DNA from: Ustilago trichophora
Taxonomy: Eukaryota; Basidiomycota; Ustilaginomycetes; Ustilaginales; Ustilaginaceae
Assembly (NCBI GenBank): GCA_900323505.1
Contig: OOIN01000005.1
Location: 186,001-250,000 of the forward strand
Reading direction: 5' to 3'
DNA length: 64,000 nt
Each line of letters begins with the position of its first letter. Within the stretch, counting starts at the first letter, position 1. Under the pieces are notes generated by a model. The model was not told the origin of the DNA. It searched no databases and saw only the letters and a list, made by a program, of their open reading frames with translations. Positions 42,584-50,687 of the stretch are shown piece by piece. A program made the translations under genes and the position numbers.

Positions 42584-43551
42584 CTTGTAGTAGCAATGAT
42601 TCGAAACGACGATGGATTCCAGAGCCAATTTGGACGAGATTGATGGCTCCAAACTGGTCGAGGTAGAAGTGTGACAGAATGGCGAGATCGACTGTCAGAT
42701 GCACTTGAAGATGGCCGCAAGAATGGATGCAAGGTGGACTCGGATCTTGAAGCGGGAAGTATGAAAGTGAATAGAGAGTCGGGGAGTCGGGGCGATGAAA
42801 GGTGAGGTTTGCGATGGGATAAAATGCGATGATGTCGTGAGGATGCCTTCCGCGAGAGCTTTCGAGCTTGCAAGCTTGAGTCAGCGCTGAGCTCCAAGGT
42901 GTGGCTCAAAGGTGCTCAGGCACGGTCGTCCCGAGGACACGGACCAAGAGGGACGGACTTGTGTGGGCGAAGACGAATGGATGGATGGTAAAGGCAGAGT
43001 GTGGAGTGAATGCGCACAGGAAGACAGAACAGGGGATGATCAGCCATTTGACACATTCGCCTGCAGATCAAGACTCAGCCAATTCGGAACTGAGCCGACT
43101 CGCCACATCACAAGGATGTGTGGGGGAGAGAGGACCCTGCATGAATCTCAAAGGCTTTCAAAAAAAGAAATCGCGGATTCAAATTTACCGGCGAGTGTGG
43201 CTCAGCTTGTTTGATGCTCAAATGTGACTCACTTGCAAGCTTGAACTAGAGAAGCTCGTGTCTAGCGATCAGATCATTTGACAGGCGGTTTCGTCCGAAG
43301 CTTCGAGCCCACTCGAGCCACAAATGAGATACAGAAGTGACTTTGGTAGAAGCTCTTTTCGAAAGAGACAGACGAGGACACGATGTCAGTCTATGCCAAG
43401 AATCTAAGCTGGGTATATTCAAATCATAGTTGTGGTCTTGAGCAGACGGACAGGTAGAGCTATGACAGAGAGAGGCGTAGAAAGCAAGAGTCACGAAGCC
43501 GGGTCTGGTGCCAAGCGTGGGTTCGCTTGCAAAAGCAATTGGGTGCGCCGC
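42584..43551. other. intergenic between the SWIM/RING gene and the Sos7-like gene
   Basis: About 0.97 kb: promoter of the SWIM/RING gene and 3' flank of the Sos7-like gene, both minus. No convincing coding frame. Confidence 0.55.
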
Positions 43552-45246
43552 TCAGAAAGCAGCCAAAACCTCTTGCACGATCAAGGGCACATCGTTGGCC
43601 TTCTGCAACGCTCTCAGTCTCGCCATGGAAGATTCGGGCATGTCGTACTGTTCACCCTTGGATGATGTCACCATCACCTCTTCAATGCGACCACCGACAT
43701 CCTTGAAGCGCAAGTTGACATGGACAAGCGACTGATCAGGCATCGCAATCGACTTGCGCTTGCGTCGTGTCGTCGGGGCCTTTGCTGCTGTGTCCTTCTG
43801 TTGATGCTGCGAGTTGATGACGGAATCCAGAGGAAGTTTGTAGGTGATGCGAATCTCGTTGGGAGAGACAGCCTCGATCTCGTCGATGCCCAGCAGAGAT
43901 CGCAGCAAGCTGATGGTGGCGGCATGGCTGGCGCAGAGACGTTCTGTTTCGAGATCTCGACCACCATCAACGCCCATGCCCATCTTGGCCTCATTGGCAA
44001 ACTTTTCCGCCAGCGAGCGCTCTGCATTGATCCTGTCCAACGCCCTCAACGACGAGACGAGATCCTTCTTGGTTGCCTCGATCGCCTTCTTGACATCGGT
44101 GGTTTTGCCTTCGAGTGTCGTCATCTCCTGGATCTGGGTGTCGCAGTGCTCTTCGGCTTCGGTTGTGGTCAGTGGTCCGTCTCGTCCAGCAATCGCAGCA
44201 ACGCTTCCACCCTTGCCATGGTTCTGGGCCCGAATCTTTGCCAGCTCGAGCTCCATATCACCAATCTCTTTGATGAGCAGCTCGGCTTCGCGACTGTCGC
44301 TCTCCACCTCCTGCCACGGTTCGAAGAGCTGGTCAGCTGCTGCATCCACCTCTTTTCTCAAACCGCGCACTTCGGCCTTGGCTTCGGTGAGCTGCGTCTT
44401 GAGTGTCTTGGCGACACGCTCGCGTTCTGCCACTTCGGCAGCAGAGTAGACGGTAGCTTCTTTTCCTGATTCCAAATCGTCCTGAATATCGGCCATGAAT
44501 CGCATCTTGGTCTCTTGTTCGAGGTAGATGAACTTGAGCTTCTTGAAGTAGTCCTGTGGTGAGCAAGTGGAAGCGACGAAACGTCAAGAGACGATATGAG
44601 AACGAAATTCAGCATGTCTGCATGTCTTGTCAGCGAAAGTGTAAAGTCGGCTTGTGATTGTCAACTTACCAGCAACAATCTCTCCTCCTCTATGAGTCCT
44701 TCGGGCCATTGCTTGTAGATAGCCCAATTGATGTCCAGCTCGCCCTCACTGGCAAACTGCGACATGCTGCTGCGTCTACGTTTGGCTGGTGATGCATTGT
44801 CTCGAAAGAGTCGCCTCTGATTGCTGCGATCCGCTTTGGAGAGAAGCTGGTCTCGAAGTGTGTGCAGAGAGAGATTGTCGGGTGAGATTTCGAAGGCGTT
44901 GGTGGCCATCTTGGTGGGAGATCGTGCTGACAGTTGTGGCCCCAAGTCTGTAAGAATGCTGTTGTAGCGCGCATAGCCACGATGGAGAGACAAAGTCAGA
45001 TGAAAATCTAAAGAAAATCGAGTGTTCAGTCCAACACCAATGTGCACCGTAGCGGTGCTCTACTCACGTTCTAGCTTCGTTGATCAGGGCCTTGACAGCA
45101 TCTGTGTTGAGGTCGATCGAAGCGTTGGTTCTGCTTTCGTCTGCTTCGTCGTCGGCTCGTCCAAATTGCACCTTTCGTGAGCGTGTCGGTGCTTCCGCCT
45201 CGGAAGTGCGGCCGCGTGAGCTTCGCCTTGAACTGGGACCGGCCAT
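43552..45246 (-). CDS. Sos7-like kinetochore coiled-coil protein
   Basis: A 489-residue protein assembled from three exons: 45246-45068, 44958-44670 and 44553-43552, with introns of 109 and 116 nt (donors GTGAGT and GTAAGT, acceptors CAACAG and CCACAG). All junctions keep the frame: ALINEAR-TILTDLGPQLS at the first and EERLLL-DYFKKLKFIYLEQETK at the second. The segment DYFKKLKFIYLEQETKMRF followed by a long coiled coil is characteristic of the Sos7 family, partners of Spc7/Spc105 in the outer kinetochore. The N-terminus is basic and disordered (SSRRSSRGRT). The C-terminal 120 residues (ITYKLPLDSV, VHVNLRFKDVGGRIEEVMV) could be an RWD-like domain, as in other kinetochore proteins. The family call rests on one motif and the architecture; another coiled-coil kinetochore subunit is possible. 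Confidence 0.65.
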
Positions 45247-45549
45247 GATGCCGATATTGTTGATTTGAGGCGTGATGAGAGATTGATCCAGAATAGAGCA
45301 AGTGAGTCGTAGCAAATTCGAATGAGGACCACGAGTGTTGACCTAGTGTGGTGATTGTGATGATGTTACAAGAGAGTCAAAAGGATCGTGACGAGAAAGC
45401 AACACGCGATTTGGAAAGCAAACACCTCGGACGCGCCTCGAGAAAAGACCAACACCCAACCCTGCGTCACCAAAATCCACAAAGCACACACGTGACCTTA
45501 AGCTTATGCTCCACTTTGCGCAAAAAAAAAAAAGAAGTTGGGCTTCTGC
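45247..45549. other. intergenic left of the retrotransposon
   Basis: Upstream region of the Sos7-like gene up to the target-site copy. Contains a run of 12 A residues at about 45523-45534. Before the insertion this was continuous with the upstream region of the SLX4-like gene. Confidence 0.6.
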
Positions 45550-45554
45550 ATGCA

Positions 45555-45737
45555 TGTTGCAGCACGTGCGTGGGTACACGCCAATGCTTCCACCAGATTC
45601 CACGGATAAAATTTTCACTCCCTCCACTATTTTTCCCTAAACTAAAATGTATTTAAACAGCCTTTCCGGCCGGCATAAAATCCCCCAGAAATTCACTCTT
45701 TCCAACTTTCCTCACGCGCACGTCAAGGAGCGCTTCA
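45555..45737 (+). repeat. 5' long terminal repeat (183 bp)
   Basis: Starts TGTTGCAGCACG and ends AGCGCTTCA (TG...CA termini). A TATA-like TATTTAAA sits at 45650-45657, about 90 bp before the Gag-Pol ATG, so the RNA start is expected shortly after it. It differs from the 3' copy in GCACG/GCACA and TTCCACGG/TTCCGCGG. Confidence 0.97.
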
Positions 45738-45749
45738 GGTTATGAGCCC
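45738..45749 (+). promoter_or_regulatory. primer binding site of half-tRNA(iMet) type
   Basis: GGTTATGAGCCC lies immediately after the 5' LTR. Its complement GGGCTCATAACC is the anticodon stem-loop of eukaryotic initiator tRNA-Met (anticodon CAT). Drosophila copia and yeast Ty5 are known to prime from an initiator tRNA cleaved in this loop. The Gag-Pol ATG (45742-45744) is inside the site. Confidence 0.8.
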
Positions 45750-48700
45750 AACTGCGCCTACGCACTTCAACAGCAAAGCCCTCAAGAACTTCAAGATGGA
45801 AGCAAGCCTCGCCAAGTCGGACTTCAAACTGCCTTGCCTGGACTCAGGCGACACATACTTTGAATGGGCGGAGCAGATGCGCTTTGTGTTGATGCGCAAA
45901 GGCAGGAGAGTTTGGCAAGCTGCGCTAGGCAAATACACTCGCCCCGCAGAGGAGCCAGGTATCAGAGCGCAGGAAAACAACATTGCTGCGCTTGATGCAT
46001 GGGAGGAGGCAAACTACTGTGCGCTTGCACTAATTGGCAGCTGCCTAAGCCCAGGCATGCTGTATATTGTGCGCGACAAAGACTCTGCGCACGCTGCATG
46101 GAGTGCGCTCAAGACAGAGTTTCAGGAACGCCTGACTCAAAGGGTTGAACTACTAGAAGATGCCCTGAACCAGGCGCATCAAGGTAAGGGCGCTGGATCC
46201 TTTGACAAGTTTGTCTCAGAGATCCAAACCCTCGCCGACAAGTTGAGCGCAGTGGGGGTTCATGTGACACCCCTGCGCAAGACTAAACTCCTGATCAAAG
46301 GGGTACGCAAGGACCTAGTCCCTTGGACAGCTGCGCTCCAGATAGAGCTTGATAGGCCCATCTTGGACGCAGCGCACCTGACAGATGTCAAACCAGACAG
46401 TGGCATCTGGGAGCGCGCTGTGCGCGTTCTACGTATGGCCGACTCGAGTCTGCCAGAAAGGGGGTCTGCGCTCTCAGTGCAGGGGAAGAAGCAGTCTTGG
46501 AGGTCAAAAGGACTCAAGAACAAGGCCTGCCACAACTGTGGCGAGATTGGCCACTTCCAGCGTGATTGCAAGAGACCAGCCAAAGCGATGGAGTCTACCA
46601 ACAATAATGGTCAAGTTGCGCCCAAGAAGACTGCTGGCATGATTGCCACCGCACTTGGTGCATCCAGATCATATGATGACTCCTGGGTCATGGATAGTGG
46701 CGCCACTGCGCACATGACCAGTCGCAAAGAGGCCTTTGCCCACTTGGAACCATTCACTGATACTGTGGTGGTGGGAAATGGCGCTCGCTTGCCTGTAAAG
46801 GGCAAAGGAGAGGTATGGCTACGGGCCAACCTTGGAAATGGTGACACCAGGATGGTGCACATGAGGGATGTTTGGTATGTCCCGGACCTAAAGGTCAACC
46901 TGTTCTCTATCGACAGAGCGCAGGAACTGGGCGCAAGCGTCAACTTTACCCGAGATGGGGCGCAGATTGTTGACAGCAATGGCGACCTAGTATGCATTGG
47001 TGTGCGCCGCGGTTGCGCCACATGGGTGGATGCAGTGGAGGTTGATGCGCATGGAGAGTCCGTAGCACTCAGCGCACATTCACAGGAGCTGATGGAGCAT
47101 GTGCAAGAGGCACCGCAGGATCAGGCTCAAGGAACTCACTGCACCCAAATTGGTAGTGCACTTGCTATGCACTCAAATGACACATGTGACTTATGGCACA
47201 AGCGCCTAGGTCACATTAGCAAGAGGGCAGTCCTCCGCACTCAGGAACTTGCAGAGGGGCTCGCCATCACTGATAATGGCGACAAGAGCAATGCACTTTG
47301 CGAACCGTGCATTGTCGCCAAACATGCGCGTAGACCCTTCCCACCAGGGCAAGGGCATGCAAAGGAGCGCTTGGAGTTGATCCACAGCGACGTGGCCATT
47401 TACCCAGAGCCAACCTACCTGGGCGCAACATATGTCATCACCTTCATTGATGACTTCACACGTGCCACATGGGTGACACTCATGCAAAGCAAGGCAGAGG
47501 CGCTTCAGTGCTTCAAGGACTTCAAAGTGGAGGTTGAGAACCAGACCAACCTAACCATAAAGCGCCTGTGCACAGACAATGGCACAGAGTATGTAAATGA
47601 GGCGTTCCTAGAGTTCCTGCGCACCCACGGCATCAAGGCCGAGCGCAGCGTAGTCTACAGCCCTCAACAGAATGGCCTTGCTGAGCGCGCCAACAGAACT
47701 CTTGGAGACATGGTGCGCAGCATGTTAGCGCATGCCCAGCTTCCCAACAGCCTCTGGGGCGACGCCATGCGGTATGCAGCATGGATCAAAGACCGTACAC
47801 CAACTCATGCCCTCAAAGACAAGACACCATATGAGGCGTTTCATGGAAGAAAGCCCAACTTGGAAGGCGCACGCATTTTTGGATGCAGGGCATGGATAAG
47901 GGTCCCAGAAGAGAGACGGCAGAAACTGGATGCACGCTCAGCCCCATACATCTTCATCGGCTTCCAGGAGGGGGTGAAAGGCGTCAAGGTGCTCCACCCC
48001 ATCAAGATGCGCTCAACATTCTCCAGAGATGTTGTATTTGATGAGGATACCTTTGGAATACCAGAGGTGGAAGCAGACGCCTTCCCAGATGAAGACGATG
48101 AAGAAGCGCAGGTCAATGCGCTGCTGAATCCAGCTCCCACTGTGCCCAGCACAGATGATCATCATGACGCTGATGATGATGAGGAGGTTGACTTTGCGCT
48201 CAGCGCACATGGGCCACAAGATCAGGAACCCAAGACCATTGAGGAAGCCAAGCGCAGACCAGACTGGCCACATTGGGAGACTGCCATCAAGAAAGAGCTC
48301 GCTAGCCTAAGCGAGAATGGAACCTGGACACTGGAGGACCTTCCCCCTGGCCGACGGGCAGTTGGATCAAAATGGGTCTTCAAGATCAAGCTCAAAGCTG
48401 ATGGAACAGTAGACAAATACAAGGCACGACTGGTGGCGCAGGGGTTCACACAACAGCATGGTGTAGACTACGACAAGACATTTGCGCCAGTCCTCAAGTT
48501 TGCCACGCTACGCCTACTCATTGCGCTTGCAGCGCAGGAAGGATGGCTGGCACACCAGATGGATGTCATCACTGCCTACCTCAACGGTAACCTTGAGGAG
48601 GAGATATACATGCGGGCGCCCCCAGGATATGCAGAAGGCAACAAAGTCTGCCGCCTCCGCAAGGCGCTTTATGGACTGAAGCAAGCTGGACGCACATGGT

Positions 48701-49755
48701 ACATCAAGATTGACAAGTGGCTGAAGGACCAGGGGTATGAGCGCATTGAATCTGACCATGGACTCTATGTGCGCCCTATAGTCCAAGACACAATCATTGC
48801 GCTATACGTAGATGATGTGATCATCTTGACCAAAGATGAGCGCAAACTCATGGAGATCAAGCAAGCCTTGTCAACAGCATTCAAGATGACAGACGGTGGC
48901 GTTCTCTCCTCCATCCTAGGGATGCAAGTCACATGGGAAAGCGCACACATCAAACTTGACCAGAGCGCTTACCTCCAACGCATCCTTGAGCGAAACAACC
49001 TACAAGACTGCAAGGGTGTTGGGGCCCCCATGGCCAGTGGGGGCATAACAGAGGGTGCAGAAGAAGACACCTTGGACGCTGAGCAGGTCACCAAGTACCA
49101 GTCCAACATAGGCGCACTCCTATATGCAGCACGCATGACACGGCCAGACATAGCATTTGCAGTGCAGAATCTGAGCCGGCATCTCAAGGCTCCTACCAAG
49201 GCGCATGCAAGCGCCCTTAAGCATCTCATGCGATACATCAAAGGCACCCTGAACCTGGGTATACACTACCCACGCGAGATGTTTGCTGGACTAGAGGCGT
49301 GGAGCGACTCTGACTGGGCAGGCGACGTGCTGACCAGAAAGTCGACCACAGGAGCAGCGCTCATGTTCAACACTGCACCAGTAAACTGGATCGCCAAACA
49401 ACAATCGGTTGTGGCGCAGTCATCAACAGAGGCCGAGTACATTGCAATGAGCGAGACAAGCAAGGAGGTACAGTGGTTCAGAGGTATACTGACAGCGCTG
49501 GGCAAAGGACCAGCAACGGCAACCCAAATGTATGTGGACAACAATGGTGCACGCCTGCTGGCACAAGACGCACGCTACCACCCGCGCACAAAGCACATTG
49601 GAGTGCGCTTCCACTACGTCAGGGCACTAGTCGCCACAGGCGATATCAAGTTGGTTCAAGTGGGCACAGACTTGCAAGTAGCTGATGCACTCACCAAACC
49701 ACTTGGCCCCAATAAAGTGCGGGAGGGCAACCTTAGGTTGCGCCTCTGTGCCTAA
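45742..49755 (+). CDS. Gag-Pol polyprotein of the copia retrotransposon
   Basis: A single 1337-residue frame containing every function for retrotransposition. Order: Gag of the UBN2 type (about 15-250); CCHC zinc knuckle CHNCGEIGHFQRDC (about 263); aspartic protease with DSGATAHMTS (about 317); integrase with the HHCC finger (HKRLGHI...CEPC, about 484-530) and the catalytic D,D35E residues (HSDVAIY about 548, CTDNGTEY about 610, E in GLAERANRT about 646); reverse transcriptase (KWVFKIKLKADGTVDKYKAR onward, about 870-1090) with the active-site YVDD near 1022; and RNase H (WSDSDWAGD, SSTEAEYIAM, about 1188-1310) with the closing ADALTKPLG. No stop or frameshift separates Gag from Pol. It is distinctly richer in GCGC than the host genes. 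Confidence 0.97.
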   Translation: MSPTAPTHFNSKALKNFKMEASLAKSDFKLPCLDSGDTYFEWAEQMRFVLMRKGRRVWQAALGKYTRPAEEPGIRAQENNIAALDAWEEANYCALALIGSCLSPGMLYIVRDKDSAHAAWSALKTEFQERLTQRVELLEDALNQAHQGKGAGSFDKFVSEIQTLADKLSAVGVHVTPLRKTKLLIKGVRKDLVPWTAALQIELDRPILDAAHLTDVKPDSGIWERAVRVLRMADSSLPERGSALSVQGKKQSWRSKGLKNKACHNCGEIGHFQRDCKRPAKAMESTNNNGQVAPKKTAGMIATALGASRSYDDSWVMDSGATAHMTSRKEAFAHLEPFTDTVVVGNGARLPVKGKGEVWLRANLGNGDTRMVHMRDVWYVPDLKVNLFSIDRAQELGASVNFTRDGAQIVDSNGDLVCIGVRRGCATWVDAVEVDAHGESVALSAHSQELMEHVQEAPQDQAQGTHCTQIGSALAMHSNDTCDLWHKRLGHISKRAVLRTQELAEGLAITDNGDKSNALCEPCIVAKHARRPFPPGQGHAKERLELIHSDVAIYPEPTYLGATYVITFIDDFTRATWVTLMQSKAEALQCFKDFKVEVENQTNLTIKRLCTDNGTEYVNEAFLEFLRTHGIKAERSVVYSPQQNGLAERANRTLGDMVRSMLAHAQLPNSLWGDAMRYAAWIKDRTPTHALKDKTPYEAFHGRKPNLEGARIFGCRAWIRVPEERRQKLDARSAPYIFIGFQEGVKGVKVLHPIKMRSTFSRDVVFDEDTFGIPEVEADAFPDEDDEEAQVNALLNPAPTVPSTDDHHDADDDEEVDFALSAHGPQDQEPKTIEEAKRRPDWPHWETAIKKELASLSENGTWTLEDLPPGRRAVGSKWVFKIKLKADGTVDKYKARLVAQGFTQQHGVDYDKTFAPVLKFATLRLLIALAAQEGWLAHQMDVITAYLNGNLEEEIYMRAPPGYAEGNKVCRLRKALYGLKQAGRTWYIKIDKWLKDQGYERIESDHGLYVRPIVQDTIIALYVDDVIILTKDERKLMEIKQALSTAFKMTDGGVLSSILGMQVTWESAHIKLDQSAYLQRILERNNLQDCKGVGAPMASGGITEGAEEDTLDAEQVTKYQSNIGALLYAARMTRPDIAFAVQNLSRHLKAPTKAHASALKHLMRYIKGTLNLGIHYPREMFAGLEAWSDSDWAGDVLTRKSTTGAALMFNTAPVNWIAKQQSVVAQSSTEAEYIAMSETSKEVQWFRGILTALGKGPATATQMYVDNNGARLLAQDARYHPRTKHIGVRFHYVRALVATGDIKLVQVGTDLQVADALTKPLGPNKVREGNLRLRLCA

Positions 49756-49908
49756 GGGGACAGGCGCAGGGGGCCACCGGAAAGGATGCCTTGGGGGTGA
49801 TGCCCAGCAAGGCGCCTCAAGAGCAAGGAAGCGGTGCAGCAAGCACTCGACGGCATCCTGGAAGATCTAGAGTAGCATGGTGAAAAGATTTGTACCCGCG
49901 AGTGGGGG
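49756..49908 (+). promoter_or_regulatory. retrotransposon 3' untranslated region with polypurine tract
   Basis: 153 bp from the Gag-Pol stop to the 3' LTR. It ends in GAGTGGGGG (49900-49908), directly against the LTR, in the position of the polypurine tract that primes plus-strand DNA synthesis. The rest is GC-rich and non-coding. Confidence 0.8.
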
Positions 49909-50091
49909 TGTTGCAGCACATGCGTGGGTACACGCCAATGCTTCCACCAGATTCCGCGGATAAAATTTTCACTCCCTCCACTATTTTTCCCTAAACTAAA
50001 ATGTATTTAAACAGCCTTTCCGGCCGGCATAAAATCCCCCAGAAATTCACTCTTTCCAACTTTCCTCACGCGCACGTCAAGGAGCGCTTCA
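49909..50091 (+). repeat. 3' long terminal repeat (183 bp)
   Basis: Near-identical to the 5' LTR (two differences seen). It is followed by the second ATGCA target copy. It should supply the polyadenylation signal of the element and could act as a promoter towards the SLX4-like gene about 600 bp downstream. Confidence 0.97.
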
Positions 50092-50096
50092 ATGCA

Positions 50097-50687
50097 TATA
50101 CAGTACTGTACAACACTTGCTTAAAGTCACACTGACACATGATTCTGATTCTGATTCTGATTCTGATTCAGGGTGCAACAGCCGTTCCGCCACTCTGACA
50201 CTCTTGAAGAAGAAAAAGAGCTCGCTTTTCACTTTCTGTCGCTCCTTCATCTTGGTCTCCTTCAGTGGGCGTAAGCATCTTTGCTTTTGAACCACCCTTG
50301 CGCCAAATACGCTTTCTTTCTCTTTCTTCTCCCCACACGTCCAGCCAGGCCACCAAGTCTTTTTTTCCTCCATGCCTCCAACCCTTTCGCTCAGCAGCCC
50401 CAGCCCAAGCTCACATTCACGCGGTTGGGATGGTCGTCGAAGACATTTTGCTAGCCACCAGTGCGCTCACCTTGTCTCCTCGCAAGGATAAGAGCGGCTG
50501 CATCGTGTCCGTCTCAGCTTGCAAAAGTGATCGCAGCAACCAACTCCTTCCATTCGCACCTTCACGTCGACAGAACGGCGTTACTGCCATATCTTATCCC
50601 GCCGAATTTACTCTAATCAAGCCCTCGGTCGTCCCAACACTTTCGACATTGATTGGCAGCGCAATTCAAGTCAAACCCGACACACAC
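50097..50687. other. intergenic, upstream of the SLX4-like gene
   Basis: 591 bp with a GATTCT hexamer repeat at 50141-50169 and a palindromic CAGTACTGTA at 50101-50110 just beyond the LTR. The open frame to the right extends up to 50265 but this upstream part does not look like protein, so I treat it as leader. Confidence 0.55.
50141..50169. repeat. GATTCT microsatellite
   Basis: Four full GATTCT units plus a partial one, 45 bp downstream of the retrotransposon. Confidence 0.9.

Larger units (their letters stand above)
45550..50096 (+). mobile_element. complete Ty1/copia LTR retrotransposon with target duplication
   Basis: The element spans 45555-50091 and is flanked by the direct repeat ATGCA (45550-45554 and 50092-50096), a 5-bp target duplication. 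It has two 183-bp LTRs beginning TGTTG and ending TTCA, a primer site directly after the 5' LTR, one open Gag-Pol frame in copia order (integrase before reverse transcriptase) and a purine tract before the 3' LTR. The LTRs differ at only 2 of 183 positions as I read them, and the frame has no break, so the insertion is recent and the copy may be active. It separates two divergent host genes. Confidence 0.97.

Noticed and set aside
50265..50687. 141-residue N-terminal extension of the SLX4-like frame
   Set aside because: Its composition looks like a leader; the Met at 50688 opens a basic start typical of a nuclear protein. Kept as uncertain, not as protein.
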